Numbered from the stretch's first letter, positions 24,291 through 42,218 are shown. The stretch: DNA of 64,000 bases from Acanthochromis polyacanthus (GCF_021347895.1 NC_067113.1:4570251-4634250); one strand, 5' to 3'. Numbers and translations are program-made. The notes: generated from the letters alone by a model not told the origin.

Positions 24291-25160
24291 GTGGCAGGCA
24301 TCATCTTCTGTGTTGCAGTGTGCTGAGGCAGCAGGATGCTAACAGACTCTTCAGGAAAGGTGGTCCTGTCCTGGGAGTGGAGATGGAGTGTTTGGTGGAG
24401 ATGTCAGAGAGAAGGATGCTGAGATAACTGCTCAATATTATGGTCAATGCTTCATGCCCTGCATGCCACAATGTCATAACATCAGAGCAACCTGAACCCT
24501 CACACATGTTGAATACAAAGGGAAATCTGTGAGAATGCTTTAGTCCCCAATATTCTACTGCCTGGACTCCTCAACCTTGGTCTCAGCAGCCCCATGTGAA
24601 TGTGGATTAAAGACTTTCTATCCAACCAGACAGTCAGACTTGGCTCACACCTCTCCTCCAGTCTGTCTATCAGTGCCAGGGCACCCCAGGGCTGCATACT
24701 TAGCCCCCTCCTCTACTCCTTTTACACATCGGACTGCACTGCTGCTCACCTTTCAAACACGATAATCAAAATTTGCAGATGACACAACAGTGGTCTGATT
24801 ACAAATAACAAGTCAGCTGAGAGGAATGAAATCTGGCAAGATGGTGCATGGACAATAATCTAACACTAAACATAAAAAAACAAAAGAAATGATATTAGAC
24901 TTTCAGAAGAACAAGGCTGACTCCACTACACTAACTCTAAATGGAAAAGAGAGAGTTTCCTCCTTTAAGTTTCTGGGGACCCACATTTCCAAAAATCTCC
25001 TCTGGTCTGTAAACACGACTGCTCTGGTTAAATAAGCTCAACAGAGACTCTGCTTGCTCAGAGCCCTCAAGAAATTCAAGTCTTTTAGGCGTTACACATG
25101 CAAATTTTGTTGTACCGTGTGGCACAATGACAAAGCTTTTCAGATTTTGATTCTGATTCT
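24291..25160 (+). mobile_element. Rex1/L2-type LINE remnant
   Basis: Plus-strand frames encode decayed ORF2 text: QQDANRLFRKGGPVLGVEME near 24325-24400, WIKDFLSNQTVRLGSHL then APQGCILSPLLYSFYT at 24605-24730, and FADDT (the reverse-transcriptase catalytic motif) at 24772-24786. The 3' end carries 'gcacaatgacaaagc' followed by GATTCT repeats, a typical tail. The order is disturbed and stops are frequent, so it is dead. Confidence 0.7.
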
Positions 25161-25610
25161 GAAGCAGCTTGAACTCCACTCCTAAACTTCTAGCCTGGCT
25201 ACCTTTCCACTTGGTCTCGTGAACACACAGTACACCCACCTTCCTCCTCTGCATGACATCAACCAACTCTGTTATTTCCGGTCATAGTTGCAATATTAAA
25301 AGTCCCTAGACTCTTCACTTTCCTCTTCTCTCTCTGCCTATGAACACATCTTCTTTATCTCCTTTTTCAACCAACAGTAGCCCAGTTTCTGGCAGGTCAG
25401 GGTTGTTCTTAACCTGGGCCTCGACCAATCCGGTATGGAAGTTGTATACAACTATAGGACTGATTCACATGTTTGATTTGGCAAAGGGCTTACGTCGGAT
25501 GCCCTTCATGACACAACCCTCTGCATTTATCTGGGCTTTGCACCAGCACACAGAGGACATGGGCTTGTGCTCCCTTCAAGCTGCATTATTTTATTTCAGT
25601 AATGTATCAT
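25139..25610 (-). mobile_element. RTE-type LINE fragment (endonuclease region)
   Basis: Read on the minus strand, 25140-25310 encodes FNIATMTGNN, then VDVMQRRKVGVLCVHETKWK, the N-terminal endonuclease of RTE-clade LINEs. The upstream part (25370-25560 on the plus strand) resembles sequence commonly found beside these elements in fish. It is abutted by the GATTCT tail of the plus-strand LINE at 24.3-25.16 kb, which suggests one inserted into the other. Confidence 0.65.
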
Positions 25611-25614
25611 AATT

Positions 25615-26270
25615 ATATCTTACTTTTCAGGCACTGTGTAGTGATGCAAATTTCAGCAGAAGAATGGAAATCCGCCTGTGCTCCAGCTCATACTCACACA
25701 ATAAATGCACAGCTCAGACTAATTCATTATAATTGGCATTGACCAGTTGCAACTCCTGCAAAGCTAAATGAGTTCAATAAAAATATACCAAGTACATGCA
25801 CTAAATAACACAAGTTAAAGGAACACTGCTTCACTGTTTGGCAGTGCAGAAAGATTTTTAAAAAGCATTTGGGGAGAAGGTACAGCTACAAGTGAGATTA
25901 TTTCACAAAGAATTTCATTGGACCCTCCAAAGAACATGTGGAACATGACAGTCACAAAAATGAACAGACATTGATGAACCTCAGCTTCTGAAATTAAAAA
26001 CAAAAACAAAAAACAAAAACCTTCTATTTTAAAACAGAAAAAAACACACAGACCAACCATTACACATTGGATAAAACAAATGTTATTCAGCTTTCCAATG
26101 GAAAAGGTGGCTTATGTACTAAGGGACAAACAAAGGTAATATGAGGAGGTTTGGGACCCTTTGTTGGTTTTGTAAGTAGCAGTCAGCTTTCACTAAGCAA
26201 AGCAGAAGTTAAAACCATCACAAAGGGACAGATTTAAAAACAAAAACACAAACAAAAAACTAAACACACA
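25615..26270. other. Nothing recognised
   Basis: AT-rich intergenic sequence; short open frames without family resemblance. Confidence 0.4.
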
Positions 26271-26277
26271 CACAGCA

Positions 26278-26662
26278 AGAGTACTGTGCCACTCAACAGA
26301 TCATCAAGAAGGCCCAACTGAGACTCTTCTTTCTCAGGAAGCTGAAGTCATTTGGATTATCCTCCAAACTTCTTAGCATCTTCTACAGATGCACAGTGGA
26401 GAGTGTCCTGACCGCTTTCATCATCGTATGATGTGGGAACTGTCGCACTAAAGACAGGAAGGCTCTCCAGCATGTCATTAAGACCGAACAGTTCATCTGT
26501 GGAGCAGCCTTCCCCCCCACTACAGGACATTTACATCACTCATCACGGACCACACTCTGTGGTCCACACTGTTCACACTTTACCCATCTGCATGAGTGTT
26601 AAAGAAGGACCAACAGACTTAAAAACAGTTTCTATCCACAGACTCACCTGCAATATCTAGAA
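26278..26662 (+). mobile_element. Rex1/L2-type LINE ORF2 C-terminal remnant
   Basis: The plus strand encodes IIKKAQLRLFFLRKLKSFG, then FYRCTVESVLTAFI, then after a stop GNCRTKDRKALQHVIKT. These are conserved C-terminal phrases of the group, broken by stops and shifts. Confidence 0.75.
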
Positions 26663-27190
26663 ATAGCAATATTTTGCTCATATCTCTTGCCAGTGACAGC
26701 ATTGCAGAAGATGCATTTTAATTTATTCTTTTTATTTTTATTTTATTCTATTTTATTTGTGATTTCAGTTGAAACAGAATCCTATTACTCAGGGTGACCA
26801 CTGTGTTTTTGCTGTGTATATGACAAACTTCTTGAATCTGGAATTAATGAGAAAGGTACGGTATCTCTACATAATTCTATAGCATTTGAATGTTGGAAGG
26901 AGAGTGGGTAGAAATTAAACAGAAAAGGCTGTTATCACTTGTCTCAGACACATGTCATGCAGTTGCCCCAGAAAAAGAAACAAGATAGAAAAGAAAATGT
27001 AGTTTTTTTCTTCTTTGCTTGCTGCAAATCTTCTGTTACGCACTCCAGACCAATAGGTGGCAGTAATGCATTTTTACTGGTTGGTTTGTTAGCTGGCAAT
27101 TAACCCAAAAGAAGAGAAAGAACAACAACAAGGAGGAGGACCTTTTTCACTCTACTCGTATGCTTGAAGTGCCAGTGTGCTAGCAGCAAT
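26663..27190 (+). promoter_or_regulatory. fam241a upstream region with short uORF
   Basis: The sequence becomes less AT-rich toward the fam241a start. It contains 'ccaataggtggcagtaatgc' at about 27050-27069, with an embedded CCAAT. A seven-codon upstream frame starts at ATG 27160 and stops at 27181-27183, eight bases before the fam241a ATG, and could dampen translation. The transcription start is not known. Confidence 0.35.
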
Positions 27191-32161
<4,971 letters not shown>

Positions 32162-33459
32162 AGCGCAGGTGATCAGAGTGGAGCCTGCTGTTTGGTCAGT
32201 GCTTTTCCATGTGGGACTGATTTTATGCTAATTACTCTTTCATTTGGAATGTGCTGCAGATCAGTGCTTTGGGGGAACAATGAGGGAGAGGGCTGTACCT
32301 GTGTAGTGGTGGTGGATGCTCCGTATGTTTCTTGTTCAGTTTAGAGAAAACTGGGCTGATTTTTTTTTTTTCTCTTCATTTTTTAAAATAATTTTTGGAA
32401 GCACAGGTTAGTCTGATGTAGAGGTTCTTCAGCCTCAGGAGCAGTGTCCTGCCTTTGCTGCTGTTGTCATGATCTGATCATGTTGACAGGCTGATTTGAA
32501 AGGGTACAGTGACAAACAGTTTGTTTCCGGCTGAGTCAGAGGCTATAGAGGGAAGGCCAGGAGACCCAGCACTCAGGAAACAGAACTGCACACACAGCTG
32601 TGTGTGGAGGGATGTACTTACAAAATTGTGAGATATTTATTAACAGTCTGTTTGACTACCATGACTCCACTAATTAATCATAAAAACAACTGACTGTAAA
32701 GCTGTCTTGCAGTATGTGTTCTTGTAAACCCTTTTTGCTGTTAAATGTTTACTTAATGATGCAAAGCAGGGATGCACAATATGTTCGGATAAATGGCCAC
32801 ATGTCTTAAATATTGGTTATTTCATGCCAGATTTTGTAGAATGACAAACCTAATTTTGCATGCTGGGTGCAACCAGCGTATGTTTTGTCTTCCAGCTTGT
32901 CTCTACTAGTGTGCCAGTGCTGTACTGAACGTTAACATGGCCACTGCACACAGCTACACTGGAGTGTTCAGCTGAGTTACTGGTATTTACATTTATATTC
33001 AGAGCAGCACTGATGAAACAGTAATATGCTCATTCAAGATAAACGACGCCTCGCCTGGAAAGTGGACAAAAGCAGGACATTACAGAAACACAGATGTATT
33101 CAAATGTTATTGGACACACGTGCATGTGTGTGTCTCCAGTAATTGAATTTTTGGTAGAGTAGTCTGTTACAATGCTGCTCAGGCGATCTGTGATCTGTTA
33201 ATGCTTCCCTTAACCTCCACTTTACAGGAAGTCTCATGTAAATAAGCCTCACATCAGTTTGCTGCTTATAAATCAGTTGAACAGATCCGTCCCTCAAATT
33301 AGGCTACATAAATATATTATAATAATATTAAATTGTTAATACAGTAAAAAGACACAAGATAACTGTTCATTATTGATCTGTCAGATAATTGGACTCTTTA
33401 GCACATGCAGCAAAAAAAGAGTTGTCTCTCACATCCCTTGTCAGAAAATTTGGCGTTGC
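32162..33459 (+). other. fam241a 3' flank
   Basis: This presumably includes the fam241a 3' untranslated region. No element was recognised. Confidence 0.4.
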
Positions 33460-33463
33460 TTAA

Positions 33464-33931
33464 AGGGGAACTTTGTTTTTTTTCAACCTGGGGTCTGTTT
33501 TCATATGTAATTTCATACATGTGAGTGATGGAGAAATGAATTTTCAACATAGCTCCAGTATTTAGCCAGACAGGCAGCTTAGCAGCTCTGCTAGCAGCTC
33601 AGCTAGCGAAAAGTATGGGGCAGCTGGCTCCCCCGCGTCAAAGTCCGCCCTAACGTGCTTTTTTAGTCATAGTATCATAGTATGTTGTGGGACACTCGTT
33701 GAGACTATCCGAGCCGGTCAGTGTGGGGCAAAAAGCACGTTAGGGCGGACTTTGACGCGGGGGGGCCAGCTGCCCCATACTTTTCGCTAGCTGAGCTGCT
33801 AGCTGAGCTGCTAAGCTGCCTGCCTGGCTAAGTACTGGAGCTATGTCAAAAATTCATTTCTCCATCACTCACATGTATGAAATTACAAATGGAAACAGAC
33901 CCCAGGTTGAAAAAAAACCCGAAGTTCCCCT
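33464..33931. mobile_element. TTAA-flanked foldback MITE, copy 1
   Basis: The 468-bp element lies between TTAA at 33460-33463 and 33932-33935. Long inverted arms run from AGGGGAACTTTG to GTTCCCCT and pair over most of their length, including 'caaagtccgccctaacgtgc' and its complement. The centre is shortened compared with copy 2 at 52612-53437. No coding capacity. Confidence 0.8.
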
Positions 33932-33935
33932 TTAA

Positions 33936-34495
33936 TACTTCAAGATTATGATTAGCCAAATGTTAGAAAAAACTGTAACATTCTATCTGCAGTTTATGAC
34001 AACACAATTGTTTTAACAGAATAAACCAAAATCAGATGATTAAAATCTGTGTCTTTGCATTTCAACTATAAGTTGGTTATTTTTTTTAATTAAATGCCAG
34101 CATCTAAACTAATCAGCTGTTCTATCAGGTGAGAGGAGTTTCCCTTTGTGCCCTGAGGTCATGCAGTCACTAGGGAGCAACTGCTGTGTTGATCTTAAAA
34201 TATTGCACATGCCATAGTGACATAAGAACATCATAGACTGGTAGCTACCCAGCATGCATTGTTCAGCTGTTGCCAGTGAACCATTCTGCATTTCTCATGT
34301 CGATTGAACCTATTATCATATTGGAATTCCTGGAATTGGAATAAAGCATTGCTTGTGAATATAAATGGTAAACAATGAATGGATGATAATAAAACATTTG
34401 CTAGCAAAATGGACCCGGACCAGTGTGGGATTTTGGGGGCAAGCGTCAACTTCAGGGAGTAAGAAATTCAAATAGTGAAATGCATTGGCTGAGAG
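33936..34495. other. Nothing recognised
   Basis: Intergenic sequence; minus-strand open frames at 34109-34449 have no recognisable family. Confidence 0.4.
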
Positions 34496-34498
34496 TCT

Positions 34499-34800
34499 TC
34501 ATGTAACATTATCCTGCTGAAAGAGGCCACAGCCATCAGGGAGTAAGGTTTCCATGAAAGCGTGTACATGATCTGCAACAATGCTGAGGCAGGTGGTACG
34601 TGTCAAAATAACATCCACATGGATAACAGGACCCAAGGTGTCCCAGCAGAACATCGCCCAAAGCATCACTCTACCTCCACCGACCTGCCTTCTTCCCATG
34701 GTGCATCCTGGTGCCACGTGTTCCCCAAGGAAGCCATGCACACACACCTTTCCATGAGTTGTTTCATAGCATGAAACCTGAATATATTTGAGACTCATTA
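34499..34800 (-). pseudogene. Tc1-like transposase fragment (second family)
   Basis: The minus strand encodes a middle portion of a Tc1-like transposase: CVHGFLGEHVAPGC, GGGRVMLWAMFCWDTLGP, IVADHVHAFMETLLPDG and GLFQQDN, which includes the second catalytic aspartate. The N-terminus and the part with the catalytic glutamate are missing. It differs clearly from the intact Tc1 family in this window. Confidence 0.75.
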
Positions 34801-34929
34801 TACATTAAGTAAAATGCTTCAGTCTCCTTCTTTGTCTTAATTTTCGGGATTATGACCATTAGAAATCCAATATCTTAAATTTTTAAGGATTTACAATATA
34901 GTAATGTCCAGTTTCTGAAAAGTATGTTC

Positions 34930-35380
34930 ATTTATACACTCAGTCCTTGGTTGAGGTTGCTTTTCCTCACATTCCTGCATCAGTGTGGCGTAGAATCAGC
35001 AGCGTTACCGGCTTTTCATCTAAGCCTGTAGCACTGCTGAGGTGTCCTGACAATTCCCCATATGGGCTTCAGGTCAGGTGAGTCTGCAGGTCAATCCAGC
35101 ACAGTAATATTATGGTCAGCGAACTGTTAGTTTTGGTTCTGTGGTCAAGTCCTGCTGGAAAATGAAAATGCATCTCAATCAGGCTTGTCAACAGGTGGAA
35201 GCATGATGTGGTCTAAATCTCTCGGGAGGTGCTGCGTTGACTTGAACACCGAGGACCAACACGAGCAGATGACAAAGCACTCCAGATCACCACAGACTGG
35301 AAACTTCACACAGAACTTTGAACACCGTGGATTCTGTACCTCTCCATTCTATCTTCAGATTTTTTAATCTAAAATTTGAG
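34930..35380 (-). mobile_element. Tc1-like element remnant B
   Basis: The plus-strand text ('catatgggcttcaggtcagg', 'caagtcctgctggaaaatga', 'gtcaacaggtggaagcatga') matches the antisense of another common fish Tc1-like transposase as I remember it. It is too decayed to translate. Confidence 0.45.
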
Positions 35381-35399
35381 ACATACTCGAATATGTTAG

Positions 35400-35590
35400 T
35401 TATGTAGAAAAAGGATAATGATGGGGGTTGTAGTCTCACTTTCCAGTGGTGTTACACAGGATATCATAGGTCAACACAGAGAGACAGCCAACCAACCACT
35501 ACCACACTTGGACTCTGGGAGGAAGCTGGAGTATCCAGTGAGAACACACACAAGTACAGGGAGAACATGCCAAACCAGAGACTTTTTTTT
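35400..35590. repeat. Dispersed fish repeat fragment
   Basis: Contains 'acttggactctgggaggaag' and 'acagggagaacatgccaaac', phrases of a repeat that also occurs at 52360-52611. Confidence 0.5.
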
Positions 35591-36160
35591 TTTAGCATAA
35601 ACAATGTGTTTATTATTTCACACAAAAATTACATCATTTTTCAAGTAAAAGTAGTTGCACAAAAAGGTGGAGTAATTCTTAGGACTAGTGGCAGATAAGG
35701 CTGGATGGAGGGGAATGAAAAAAACATTTTTAAAAAAAGTATTAAATGTTAAAAAACACTGAGAATATCTGGTATTGGACAATCAAAAGGTGGATTTTTG
35801 TGTCCTTTTTTCTAGTTATTGTTCCACTGTTAGGTCCTTTTTACTGTTGAATATTTGCATCCCTCAGAGTGTTTTATATGTTGGTGATGGATTTTCAAAT
35901 GTACACACATTAATGCAGTCATAACACTGATTTTAAGTTTTATAGAATGTAAGGTTTCCACAGGACATCATCACTGATGATGTGTAGAATATTAACTATG
36001 GCTTTACAGTAGCCATGCTACATTTGATCTTGTTTTAGGAAACAATTATTTTAAAGATAAATTGTTTATTTTCAACTCACAATTGAACAACATGAACAGC
36101 ACAAACTGGGACTGACTCTTGGCTGGCTGGTTGTAGCTGAGGTTCACCGTTACTACATTG
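35591..36160. other. Nothing recognised
   Basis: AT-rich intergenic sequence. Confidence 0.4.
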
Positions 36161-36163
36161 TTA

Positions 36164-36425
36164 CACGTCAGTCAGCCACATTAAAACCACTGTCAGTTGA
36201 AGTAAAGTACATTACAGTAATTGTCTTGTTCCAGTGATATCTGTCAAAGCGTGGGATACACTAGGTGATGGGTGTGTGTGCATTGTTGACCTGGGGAGAA
36301 GAATGCAGACCATGAGGGTTGAAGAACATGACTTCATTTCTAGATTTGAACTTGGCCTAAAAACTCTCCAGATTTGAAACCCATCAAGCATCTGTGGGCT
36401 GAGCTGGAAAAACAAGTGTGACCTA
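36164..36425. mobile_element. Tc1-like transposon remnant C
   Basis: Starts 'cagtcagccacattaaaacc', the end of the same family as remnant A. Then it jumps to 'ctccagatttgaaacccatc', a decayed copy of the [11 protein letters not shown] region. Most of the element is deleted. Confidence 0.5.
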
Positions 36426-36699
36426 TGGAGGACTCAGCACACAACTTACAGGACGTGATGCTCCTTATATTCATTTTTGCCTGTTTGGTCAATGTTTGTG
36501 CTTCTGTCACTCTTGCTCTTTTCAGATACACTTTTACATTGAACTTTTTGTGCACTTACTTTTTTTAAAAGTTGAATACAATCCTTTTCATTTTTGCCCC
36601 CTATAGTTATTGTCTGTAAACGGCATTTCACCATGAATTGTGTGGTTACTACAAAATGCATAACATACTTTTGAACTTGAAAACATCCAGTCAATACTT

Positions 36700-37469
36700 T
36701 TTATTATAAATAAAATGAGATGCCTAACGTATTCAGCCACCTAAAGTCATTCACCACTTCAAGCGAAAACTACAATACAACTTTAGGAATATTCTCCTTT
36801 AAACATCAATTTCAACAAAGGAATTTTCTATTTGTAATCTTGTGTTAACAGCTGTGTCAGGCAGAAAATATCTGCAATCCAGTGGGCCTGCTCATGTCTT
36901 GGATCCCGACACCAAACGACACCTGTAGAGATCCTTGGAGTCAAGCCCTCGCTGTGGTTCTTACACAGTATTAGGAAAGTGATTTTAATGTTGTTGCTGA
37001 GCAGTCTGTACATGTGCATCAATTCCTGTATTTACACAATTTACAAAACTTAAAAAAATATGACCACACTTTGGGATGACGTCAGATGATGGGCAGAATG
37101 AGGCTGGGAACTGATTCTCCAAAAATAAGATTTGGAAAAAAAGCAGGACAAACTTGATTAGTTGTTTAGCTTACTTAAAGGATTAAAATAGTAAACATTG
37201 TTTGGTTTCAGCTCTGTAGCTTTTCTGTTCTGTATCACAGTAGAACAAATTGAGAGGATTGTTTTTTTTAACTGAGGCATTTAAAGACAATACTTTGGGC
37301 ACTGGTAACTTGCCATTGGACAAAACCAAATACCTTCTATGCTGTGTATGTACTTGGCCATTGAAGCTGAAGCCAACTCTGTTTTGTTATAATATTTAGA
37401 CACTATACAAGAAATAATTACATGAATTTACAGTCCATCTACCTCTGATGGTTTAATACTGAACTCGGC
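36700..37469. other. jkamp 3' flank
   Basis: This presumably includes the jkamp 3' untranslated region reading leftwards. Nothing else was recognised. Confidence 0.4.
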
Positions 37470-40400
37470 TCAGTGTCCATTGCCGCCCTCAGACAGGATG
37501 CGACTGGGCTCAGTGAACTTGGCTGTAGCGATATAAAACAAGGCAGGCCCTGGCACAAGAGCCAACAGTGGTATGTCCTGTTCCAGCTTGTCCAGTCTGG
37601 AGATGGAGATGATGCCGTATGCGTGCAGCAGCCAGTGGCTAAACAGCACAACAAGGCGCTTCTTCTTGGCAGCCAGATTCTTAAAAGACTGGTGGTGAGG
37701 GGCGAGCACACAGAGAACATAGGACAGAATTATAAATACAGGGACAATCGTTTCCAGAATGAAGTATCAAATGCTCAATGACTCTAAAAAGCTTCTGCAA
37801 TATTCAGCCGTTTGTTCTTGTATCACTGCAGTAATGTTAAGGCAAATGCCACCAAGGGAGGCAAAATTTTGCAGAAGAAATCAGTGACACTGCTAGGAAA
37901 GGCCTGCATTTCTCTTAATCCTTATACCACAGGCCTTTAGCAACCTGGGAATACATTATGCTCTTTCTAAAGTGTGCAGTACCTCTTTGAAAATGATCAA
38001 TGAAGCTTGAGAATGTCTTGTGATTTACTTTGTCACAATTAAATCAAGTAATGCAAAATGAAATGCAACACACATAGAAAGTCTTATTTTTTTACAGTTC
38101 TAAAACAAGGTGTGTAATTATTCAATACAGCAGATTTATTGACACATTTGATGTGTAAATAAATCTGCTATGCCAGACCCACAGTGCATTAACAACAGTT
38201 ACCTGGATCTCAGAGGCAGACATGTAAACGGCCAGTGTGACCAGAGACAGGACCAGTATGATGTAGGGAAACGCATAGTCTGCAACAATTAGAATGTTAT
38301 TCAGTGATGGTAACATCAGCACCTACACAAGTATGATGTTATTAGAACATAAAGAACATAAGGATTAATAGCCACGTCATTTAGTCGGAACACTGTGAAA
38401 ACTATACAATCCTCCCTCACTGGGAGCAGCTGGGTCTGTGCCACTCACTGATACTCACACAGCAGCCCTCCTCCTACAGCCTGCAGCACGGTGAGGATGG
38501 GGAAGAAGTACAAAGCAGCATAGATGCTCTTAAAGCGGTCAGACTTGCCCAGACCACATGCCATCTTCTTCACCAGTAGAGGGCGCAGCAGCATCATCAG
38601 CACCAAGCAGAACGCATAGTAGATTAACACAATAGTGTAGCTAAAAAAGAAATGTGGAGAGATTCCGGTCAAAGAGTGGAAAAGCACTATGAAGAATGAG
38701 TTCAAAAATATCAGAAAACATTGAATTTCCTTTCATGGTACTTCACTTGTTTGGCTTTTTTGCATTTAATTTAACGTTCATTTATATTGTGTTATCTTTT
38801 TTTGCAGTGAAATTTTCTGAAGGAAAGTTAAACAAATACTATGTCTGGACCCAAATATCCAAATATTGGGTCGTTATGGTGGCATCCCAATATTTGGATC
38901 TCCCAGCGCCCCTGCCATTTTTCCTTTGCATTCTCTGTGTTTGTAGCTCTGCTCACATTTTTACAACATCCTTTTGTTAGTACTCACAGTGGGTAGACAG
39001 CTTCTTGTGTGCAGTGTAGTGTGTTCACATAGTCTGGACTGGGGTTGTACAGCATGGTGTACCAGTCTGACAGCATCTGGACTCGACAGGAATAGATACT
39101 GAGCATGCCAACTGGCTCTGTGACCAGCAGAGTGACCACAGCTGACAGGCTGCACTCCAACATGGCTGTCACATGCTGCAGCAGTGCACTGGAACTAAAC
39201 AGACAACAGACAGAACAGCACAGGATCAAACAACAGGAGAGCAGAATTATTAACCTGATCATAGACCCCTTCTAACACTGGTGCATGTGGAGGCTGATGC
39301 TGGGTGTTGGTCGAGTGTTACCCAGTCCAGCTGCTCACTCAGGATCCTCATTTCAGCACAAAAGCTGCAGCTTCACTCTGATCGCCCTCTGGGTTTTACT
39401 TACTTTCTTTGAGGGTAAAAGAAAGTGACATGATCTCTTTATGCTATTATTTTCATTTATGTGTACATTTATTTTTGTGTCTTCATTCATCAAAATTACT
39501 ACTTGTGCGTCTTGAAAAATAGACTAAGGTGGTTAAAATCAGATCAAACCTTTATGCTCCTGGTTTTTATTAAAAAACAGATCATTAAAAAAACATCAAC
39601 AACTACTGACATAGGCTAACATAAATTATCGTGACAATGGCTCAGCTCTCCACATGTATAAACACAAATTATGAAATATTACAGCAAAAATAGGCACTAT
39701 TAATAAACAAAGCAAATGAGAACCTTTACCAGCGTGCTGTACAACATCAGGAAGTGTGTGTGTAATCCTGCCTCACCTCTTCTTTCCAGAGTACCACTCA
39801 ATAAAAAACCAGTGCAGCACTAGTGGGAGCATGGCCATGAAGCCCAGATAGAGCCAGTCATAGAGCTCAGGGGACTCGGTGCAGGCTTGACACACCTTCT
39901 GAATGTTGGCCCGTTCTCCTCGAGGACAAACCTGCCAACAAAGACAGATGGTTGTGATTAAAAAAAGTCACTACAACCACAAAATCCAGACGTAAATTTT
40001 TTTGTTGTCCGTCTTTCCCTCGTTAAGTAAAGTCTGTCATCTCTATCAGTGGGTGCTAAACTGAGCTCATCGTTCATCTGGTGATATGCTGCTCCCTCTA
40101 GTGATACAAGGAGGAATTGCAAAGACTTAAAATAAAACTAATTATTTTTAAAAATATATTATCAAAATACATCACTGAATCAAAACACCATGCCAAACCT
40201 GTACCAGTGAAGTGTCTGCGGACGTTATGACAGTGATGGTATGACTAGAGTTACATGACATTAAGCTGGAGTAGGACGCAGGCAGAGCCCACGAAGCAAT
40301 GAAAGATATGTGGAGGTATTCTCAGCAAATTAACGTATGAAGCCATCACACCTCAAATGGCATCTTACAACCACAAACATCTTCCTGAAACTGAAACAAC

Positions 40401-42218
40401 AAAATTGCAATGAATTAAAGCAGTCCAAGTCCACATCAGTTGTCTAAATAAATACATGCTCTACTCAGAAATTTGTAGAAGAATTGAGTGACACTTGTGT
40501 TTAACTATTGCCCCAAATAAGTCACAAAACAATCTTACATGTTGTTAAATTTATGCTAAATGCTAAAGATATGAAAACTAACCCAAATCTGTATCTTCTG
40601 AATAAATCGCATAAATGGCTGCAGCTGTTTACCTTGGTTATTCAGAGTACTTTCATCCATCTACTTTCACCCCAATCCAACTGATACAAAATGAAATTTG
40701 TCTACAATTTAGGTGGTAGAAGCCCAACCACCCTTCATCACACAGTCATATGGAATTATGGTTGGATATTGTTCAAAGTTTTCTGTTGCCTACATAATGC
40801 CAGGGTCTCTGCAACTCTTACCGTCATGTCATCTTACTGTATTGATATTCTTAATGCATCAGAATTTAGACAGAGATTGTGGCTCTCAGGATGGTGGCTA
40901 CCAACTTTCTTTGTTAACTTAGGCTTTCTGCTTCAGGATCTGTGCACGTTCACGTAGAAAGATGGTGTTTTGACACGTCATGTGCATCTCCTGCATAAAA
41001 CACACTGACAGGGGGCCACCTACTTCAACTGACACCCTGTTATACTGGCCAACAAAGAGGAATATCAACATTTATGACGGTATAAAGTGCTGCTTTTACT
41101 GATTAGTGCAGCTACATATTAGACCTGGCAAACAATAAACACGATACTGTATTGAAGTGCATTTTTGTCTGTCCCATAATGCAGGACATCACTTTAGTTT
41201 ATGTTCAAATAAAAGAGAAAATTAATGTTTTTTGATTGAATATTATCTTTAATGTATAAGATAGATGTATTATATTATGTGTATTATGATAATTATGTTT
41301 CTGCTGTGTTGTTCTTACGACGCTCTACAGTAAGCTACAGTCCATCTGGACACATGGACCGGATGCAACAACATTACCAGCCCATCTCTCTTTAATGGCA
41401 TAGATTGATGACTAATATACAATCCGAGGCATGCTGCAAGTCTACCCACCAACAGTAGGAGAAAAGAAAATGACAATTGGTACTTACACCACACTCCCCT
41501 TCCACCGATCCATTGACCATCATCCTGCCACAGTACAGGCCTGGACACGTAGAGCTCATGGCCACAACTGGAAGGACACACAAACACCCTTTGTAGCAGT
41601 CAGTAAATAACACCAGAAGTGCTTTGTTAGTTAAGCGTATTCCAGTTTCTAAAATACTCTTCAGGGGAAAGCTGAACACCCCAGTAGTGCTGTCTGTTTA
41701 CGTGCAGTTATCTGGTCTACAGAAACTGATGTGCGCAGCTGGAATTTGGTGTGCCATATTTGCCCTCCATTTTTTCCAAGAATTCTGTGTTAAACAGCAG
41801 CTTAGGAACGGATTTAATGTTGTCTTACTTTAAAACACCGTCTCCGTAAACATGGGAGTAAGGACTGACATAAACAAATCCAATAATTATCTTCTTTATT
41901 TCGGAGGCTGCCACTGCACTGTGACGGCAAACAAGAAAACATGGCGTTAGCTCCAGAGCAGTTTCTGGCAAATAAAATAACACAAAACTACAGTGACCGC
42001 TCTGTGTTCACACTGCAATTACAGTCGTTGGTTTATTTAAATTAAGGGATGCTGCTACGTGACTGGGGTTGGTACAGCTAGTGCAATGAGATGACATGAA
42101 CCGCATTAGCTCGTTCACAGCTAGCAGTAGTAAATCAAACAATGAATAGTATCTGCCTCCACCAGACAGCTGTCATTAGACGAGACGTGACCAACAAACG
42201 CAGCTGGAACTCACCCAT
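37470..42218 (-). CDS. jkamp: JKAMP (JNK1/MAPK8-associated membrane protein)
   Basis: Seven coding exons on the minus strand: 42215-42218, 41488-41567, 39777-39931, 38988-39194, 38459-38640, 38203-38279 and 37470-37688. All have GT-AG borders and matching phases, giving 307 residues against about 311 in human. The N-terminus has the conserved CPGLYCG and GECGVCPRG cysteines. Then come a series of membrane segments (YDWLYLGFMAMLPLVLHWFF, YTIVLIYYAFCLVLMMLL, YAFPYIILVLSLVTLAVYM), the conserved KKMACGLGKSDRFKSIYAAL, and the end FTEPSRILSEGGNGH. JKAMP is a multi-pass ER membrane protein that binds JNK1 and recruits proteasomes and ERAD components during protein-folding stress. The first coding exon holds only the ATG and one base; translation could also begin at the internal ATG five codons on. 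The gene looks intact. Confidence 0.97.
38843..38900. repeat. Decayed copy of the hAT MITE, in a jkamp intron
   Basis: 'tctggacccaaatatccaaa' and what follows align with the start of the MITE at 2653, with nearly every CpG changed to TpG or CpA. Only the left part is recognisable. Confidence 0.55.
39195..41487. other. jkamp introns 2 and 3
   Basis: Apart from exon 3 (39777-39931), no element or conserved frame was recognised. The plus-strand frame at 40691-40957 looks like chance. Confidence 0.45.
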
